Origin: Austwickia chelonae
GTDB lineage: Bacteria; Actinomycetota; Actinomycetes; Actinomycetales; Dermatophilaceae
Assembly (NCBI RefSeq): GCF_003391095.1
Contig: NZ_CP031447.1
Coordinates: 372,001-436,000, forward strand
Direction: 5' to 3'
DNA: 64,000 nt
Shown here: positions 63,102 to 64,000 of the stretch, piece by piece
Layout: every line of letters starts with the position of its first letter
Numbering within the stretch: the stretch's first letter is position 1
Program-made: the position numbers and the translations under genes
Notes under the pieces: model-generated
Seen by the model: the letters and a program-made list of their open reading frames with translations, nothing else
Told to the model about the DNA's origin: nothing
The model's database searches: none

Positions 63102-63913
63102 TCCCCGCCACCATGAACATCCAGGGTGTCAGCGTCGATCTCGGCGGTCGCCGCATCGTCGACGACATCACCCTCGACATTCCTTCAGGACGCTGCCTCG
63201 GCCTGCTCGGCCCGAACGGATCCGGAAAATCCACCCTCATCCGGGCCGCCTGCGGCATGACCCGCCCCGCGGTCGGCCGGATCAATATCGACGGCACCGA
63301 CATCGCCACCCTGCGCTCACGCGAACTCGCCAAGCTGGTCGCCGTCATGATCCAAGAACACAGCAGCGACTTCTCCATGCACGTCGAAGAAGTCGTCATG
63401 CTCGGACGCACCCCCCACCAGTCCGGCTTCGGAGCCGACTCCGACCAGGACCGGGACATCGTCGCCGAGGCCCTCGCCGACGTCGAGGCGACCCACCTGG
63501 CCAACCGGATCTTCAGCTCGCTCTCCGGCGGCGAGAAACAACGCGTCCTCCTCGCCCGTGCCTTCGCTCAACAGACCCCGCTGCTCATCCTCGACGAGCC
63601 CACCAACCACCTGGACGTCGGCTACCAGATCGACCTGCTCGAACGGGTCGCCGCGCGCGGGGTCACCGTGCTCGCCGCCCTGCACGACATGAACCTCGCC
63701 GCCCAGTACTGCGACATGCTCGCGCTCTTGGTCGACGGCTCGGTCGCCGCCCACGGAACCCCCGAGGACGTCCTCACCCCGGACACCCTCGACCCGGTCT
63801 TCCGCGTGACCACCCACCACGTCGTCCACCCCCGCACCGGCCGGACGGTCATCGCCGTCGACCGACCCGGGAAAACAGCTCCGATGGCCGCCTCCGGCGT
63901 CGGACCACGATGA
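63098..63913 (+). CDS. FecE/BtuD-type ABC importer ATPase
   Basis: 271 aa from ATG 63098. Walker A GPNGSGKST, Q-loop VMIQEHSSDF, signature LSGGEKQRVLLARAF, Walker B LLILDEPTNHLDV, His in AALHDMNLAAQYCD. GAGGAGG 8 nt upstream; overlaps the permease stop. Confidence 0.93.
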   Translation: MIPATMNIQGVSVDLGGRRIVDDITLDIPSGRCLGLLGPNGSGKSTLIRAACGMTRPAVGRINIDGTDIATLRSRELAKLVAVMIQEHSSDFSMHVEEVVMLGRTPHQSGFGADSDQDRDIVAEALADVEATHLANRIFSSLSGGEKQRVLLARAFAQQTPLLILDEPTNHLDVGYQIDLLERVAARGVTVLAALHDMNLAAQYCDMLALLVDGSVAAHGTPEDVLTPDTLDPVFRVTTHHVVHPRTGRTVIAVDRPGKTAPMAASGVGPR

Positions 63914-63954
63914 CCACGCACACTCCACTCTCCACCCCTCCTGAAAGGACCGTC

Positions 63955-64000
63955 ATGGCCCTCGCCCGACCCCGTCCCGGCCTGCTGGCCGCACCGGCCG
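63955..64000 (+). CDS. Start of probable substrate-binding protein (cut by window)
   Basis: Only 15 codons are visible: MALARPRPGLLAAPA, which looks like the opening of a signal peptide. GAAAGGAC lies about 5 nt before ATG 63955; an in-frame ATG at 63910 overlapping the ATPase stop is an alternative. By position it should encode the importer's binding protein. Confidence 0.5.
   Translation, partial: MALARPRPGLLAAPA

Overview
The window is GC-rich (roughly two thirds G+C by eye) with actinobacterial gene order: recR followed by a DUF5063 gene, lysC with an internal beta-subunit start next to asd, a LytR C-terminal-domain protein, mycosin proteases with WXG-type substrates, and many GTG or leaderless starts. 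A member of the Micrococcales/Dermatophilaceae is plausible, but that is inference and no species can be named.

Layout. 0-5 kb: nucleobase (NCS1) permease divergent from a PfkB sugar/nucleoside kinase, a LytR_C protein, an N-acetylglucosamine-kinase-like protein, tRNA-Ser(GGA) and the small SRP RNA. 5.4-8.3 kb: gluconate module (gntP, gntK, divergent FCD-type regulator). 8.3-12 kb: a two-component system and a membrane-anchored molybdopterin oxidoreductase. 12-19 kb: housekeeping block dnaX, plsC-like, recR, DUF5063, lysC, asd, closed by a long hairpin. 19.3-21.2 kb: small genes and an AT-rich island.

21.2-38.1 kb: an unusual biosynthetic locus. An ABC exporter pair is followed by a run of start/stop-overlapping genes: canonical ketosynthase, fused type-I CoA-transferase, two FabH-like synthases, two SDRs, two ketosynthase homologues that keep the Cys but lack the first catalytic His and the active-site Lys, an SDR-SDR fusion, another SDR, a 26-codon ORF and an atypical crotonase. 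A divergent amidohydrolase-like/crotonase pair and an alpha/beta hydrolase flank it. No acyl carrier protein is visible, so CoA-tethered chain building is a reasonable hypothesis. This is the best candidate for an undescribed system.

38.3-43.5 kb: membrane proteins and cobD-cobQ. 43.6-48.4 kb: a G-rich type VII-secretion-associated island with a Gly/Pro-repeat WXG protein, a second helical substrate-like protein and tandem, nearly identical mycosins, without the secretion core genes. 48.4-61.9 kb: early-cobalt-insertion cobalamin genes behind a B12 riboswitch (cobI, cobM, cbiE with an odd C-terminus, cbiG-cobJ and cbiX-sirC fusions), cobH, a repeat-rich spacer, a CGNR regulator, and a second B12 riboswitch driving cbiMNQO and a cobB-cobC fusion. 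62-64 kb: an iron/siderophore-type ABC importer with a Fur-like box over a leaderless promoter; its binding protein runs off the right edge.
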